From NCBI RefSeq assembly GCF_017592335.1, contig NZ_JACNMP010000008.1, positions 1 to 64,000 on the forward strand: 64,000 nucleotides of DNA, in the 5' to 3' direction. The notes beneath the pieces are model-generated. The model was not told the origin of the DNA. It did not search any database and saw only the letters and a list, made by a program, of their open reading frames with translations. Shown here piece after piece: positions 63,101-64,000 of the stretch (position 1 is the first letter of the stretch; the number at the start of each line of letters is the position of its first letter). Both the position numbers and the translations under genes were made by a program. Origin of the DNA: Pseudaestuariivita rosea. GTDB taxonomy: Bacteria > Pseudomonadota > Alphaproteobacteria > Rhodobacterales > Rhodobacteraceae.

Positions 63101-64000
63101 TGCCCGTCTCAAAGGCATGATCCTGGGCAAGACCGCGGTGAAGGGTCCGAAGGGCGTGAAGCCGAATTCGGAAATCACCGAAGATCTGCTGGAAACGCTC
63201 AGCCGTGGCCAGTGGTGGCAGTTGGCCTTGGGCGATGAAAAAGACGCCAGCCAGGTCGAGGCCCTGAACGAGCAGTATGAGGTGCAGAAACGCGCCCTTG
63301 ATGCCCGGTTCGAGGATAAAGTCGAAAAGGTCCGCCGCGGCGATGATCTGCCCCCCGGTGTGATGAAGATGGTCAAGGTCTTCGTGGCTGTGAAGCGCAA
63401 GCTGCAGCCTGGTGACAAGATGGCCGGTCGTCACGGCAACAAGGGTGTGATTTCCAAGGTGGTCCCGATGGAGGATATGCCGTTCCTTGCAGACGGTACG
63501 CCCGTTGATTTCGTGCTGAACCCGCTTGGGGTGCCGTCACGGATGAACGTCGGTCAGATCCTGGAAACCCACATGGGTTGGGCCGCACGTGGTCTGGGTA
63601 TTCACATCGACGAAGCGCTTGGGGAATATCGCCGGTCCGGTGATCTGACACCTGTGCGGGATGCGTTGAAGATTGCCTATGGCGATGACGTCTACGACGA
63701 AGGCATCCAGGGCATGGATGAAGACACGCTGGTCGAGGCTGCGGGCAATGTGACCCGCGGTGTTCCGATCGCAACGCCTGTTTTCGACGGTGCCAAGGAA
63801 GCCGACGTGAATGACGCGCTGGTGCGTGCGGGCTTTAGCGAAAGCGGTCAGTCGGTGCTGTTTGATGGTCGGACGGGCGAACAATTCGCGCGGCCTGTGA
63901 CGGTGGGCATCAAGTACCTGCTGAAACTGCACCACCTGGTGGACGACAAGATCCATGCGCGCTCCACCGGGCCATACAGCCTTGTGACGCAGCAACCGTT
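60129..64000 (+). CDS. rpoB: RNA polymerase beta subunit (3' end outside window)
   Basis: Catalytic beta subunit; about 1290 codons are visible from [21 protein letters not shown], and the reading frame stays open to the window edge. Key parts seen: the rifampicin-pocket segment [26 protein letters not shown], then [42 protein letters not shown], and later [19 protein letters not shown]-like and [17 protein letters not shown]. The Q-T-N in the pocket (E. coli has Q-N-N) is common in alphaproteobacteria and is not by itself a sign of resistance. The ATG follows GAAAGG. Confidence 0.98.
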   Translation, partial: MAQSFLGQKRLRKYYGKIREVLEMPNLIEVQKSSYDLFLKSGDQLEPLDGEGIKGVFQSVFPIKDFNETAVLEFVKYELEKPKYDVEECQQRDMTYSAPLKVTLRLIVFDVDEDTGAKSVKDIKEQDVFMGDMPLMTPNGTFIVNGTERVIVSQMHRSPGVFFDHDKGKTHSSGKLLFTCRIIPYRGSWLDFEFDAKDLVFARIDRRRKLPVTTLLYALGLDQEGIMDAYYDTIDYKYKKNKGWITKFFPERVRGTRPTFDLVDAKTGEVIAEAGKKVTPRAVKKLIDDGKVTELLVPFDYIVGKFAARDIINEENGAIYVEAGDELTWETDKDGDVTGGTLKELMDAGITDIPVLDIDNITVGPYMRNTMANDKNMNRDTALMDIYRVMRPGEPPTVDAASTLFDSLFFDSERYDLSAVGRVKMNMRLALDAEDTVRTLRKEDIVACVKALVDLRDGRGDIDDIDHLGNRRVRSVGELMENQYRVGLLRMERAIKERMSSVEIDTVMPQDLINAKPAAAAVREFFGSSQLSQFMDQTNPLSEVTHKRRLSALGPGGLTRERAGFEVRDVHPTHYGRMCPIETPEGPNIGLINSLATFARVNKYGFIETPYRKVENGQVTDEVHYMSATEEMRHTVAQANANLDESGKFVNDLVSTRQSGEYTLAPNENVDLIDVSPKQLVSVAASLIPFLENDDANRALMGSNMQRQAVPLLQAEAPLVGTGIEEVVARDSGAAIMAKRAGIIDQVDATRIVVRATADLELGDAGVDIYRMRKFQRSNQNTCINQRPLVKVGDTVQKGEVIADGPSTDMGELALGKNVVVAFMPWNGYNYEDSILISERIVRDDVFTSVHIEEFEVAARDTKLGPEEITRDIPNVGEEALRNLDEAGIVYIGAEVGPADILVGKITPKGESPMTPEEKLLRAIFGEKASDVRDTSLRLPPGDYGTVVEVRVFNRHGVEKDERALQIEREEVERLARDRDDELAILDRNIYARLKGMILGKTAVKGPKGVKPNSEITEDLLETLSRGQWWQLALGDEKDASQVEALNEQYEVQKRALDARFEDKVEKVRRGDDLPPGVMKMVKVFVAVKRKLQPGDKMAGRHGNKGVISKVVPMEDMPFLADGTPVDFVLNPLGVPSRMNVGQILETHMGWAARGLGIHIDEALGEYRRSGDLTPVRDALKIAYGDDVYDEGIQGMDEDTLVEAAGNVTRGVPIATPVFDGAKEADVNDALVRAGFSESGQSVLFDGRTGEQFARPVTVGIKYLLKLHHLVDDKIHARSTGPYSLVTQQP

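Noticed and set aside
62235-63434. 399-aa minus-strand ORF within rpoB
   Set aside because: Antisense shadow of rpoB, which continues as an uninterrupted frame to the window edge.

Overview
This is a chromosomal window from an alphaproteobacterium, most likely a Rhodobacteraceae (Roseobacter-group) strain; the genus cannot be fixed from sequence alone. The reasons are moderately high GC, a SAM-II riboswitch before a metZ-type gene, DUF1127 and DUF4167 proteins, the L13-S9 and SecE-NusG-L11-L1-L10-L7/L12-RpoB blocks with alphaproteobacterial-type proteins, and short palindromic repeats of a kind I associate with this group. No prophage, CRISPR array, integron or large island is visible. The only mobile-element trace is a probable IS630-type end at the left edge. 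Layout: 1-3.5 kb holds the IS end and the truncated gene it borders, lipA, a GST and an alpha/beta hydrolase. 3.6-10.5 kb holds SAM-II riboswitch-metZ, folE2 with a palindromic upstream site, an Ntn hydrolase, a hotdog thioesterase, a DUF1127 gene divergent from a MocR-type regulator with shared operator-like repeats, and rplM-rpsI. 10.5-19 kb (minus strand) holds an ABC exporter set (ATPase, large FtsX-type permease, HlyD adaptor) followed by a P-type ATPase, and a lactate-permease-family transporter. 19-23.2 kb (minus) is a tightly overlapping molybdenum-cofactor operon, fdhD-mobA-mobB-unknown-moeA. 23.2-31.7 kb holds azlCD, an rpiB split by a 5-bp tandem-repeat frameshift, ppk2-tetR, a lipoprotein hydrolase, metA, an antiporter-USP pair and ridA. 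Region 31.9-40.2 kb is an eight-gene plus-strand operon: an NMT1-type ABC importer (substrate-binding protein, ATPase, permease), a cytosine-deaminase-like amidohydrolase, an FAD-linked oxidase, two NQO1-type flavin reductases, a 2OG-Fe(II) oxygenase and a creatininase-family amidohydrolase. A ridA gene is divergent from it. It reads as an uptake and degradation pathway for a nitrogen heterocycle or cyclic amide that I cannot name, and is the best candidate for an undescribed system here. Region 40.4-45.9 kb has a branched-chain-type binding protein, a PstS-like/OmpA fusion and the tungstate importer tupBCA. Tungstate import and the Mo-cofactor operon could serve the same pterin oxidoreductases, but that link is inference. 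Region 46-53.6 kb holds a leaderless subtilase with a small I9-like partner, prfA-prmC, a DUF4167 gene, two tandem outer-membrane barrel paralogues and a TPR protein. From 53.67 kb to the right edge runs tRNA-Trp, a sulfotransferase-like gene, secE, nusG, an AT-rich membrane-protein gene inserted before rplK, then rplK-rplA, a 0.9-kb repeat-bearing leader, rplJ-rplL, and rpoB, which is cut by the window end.
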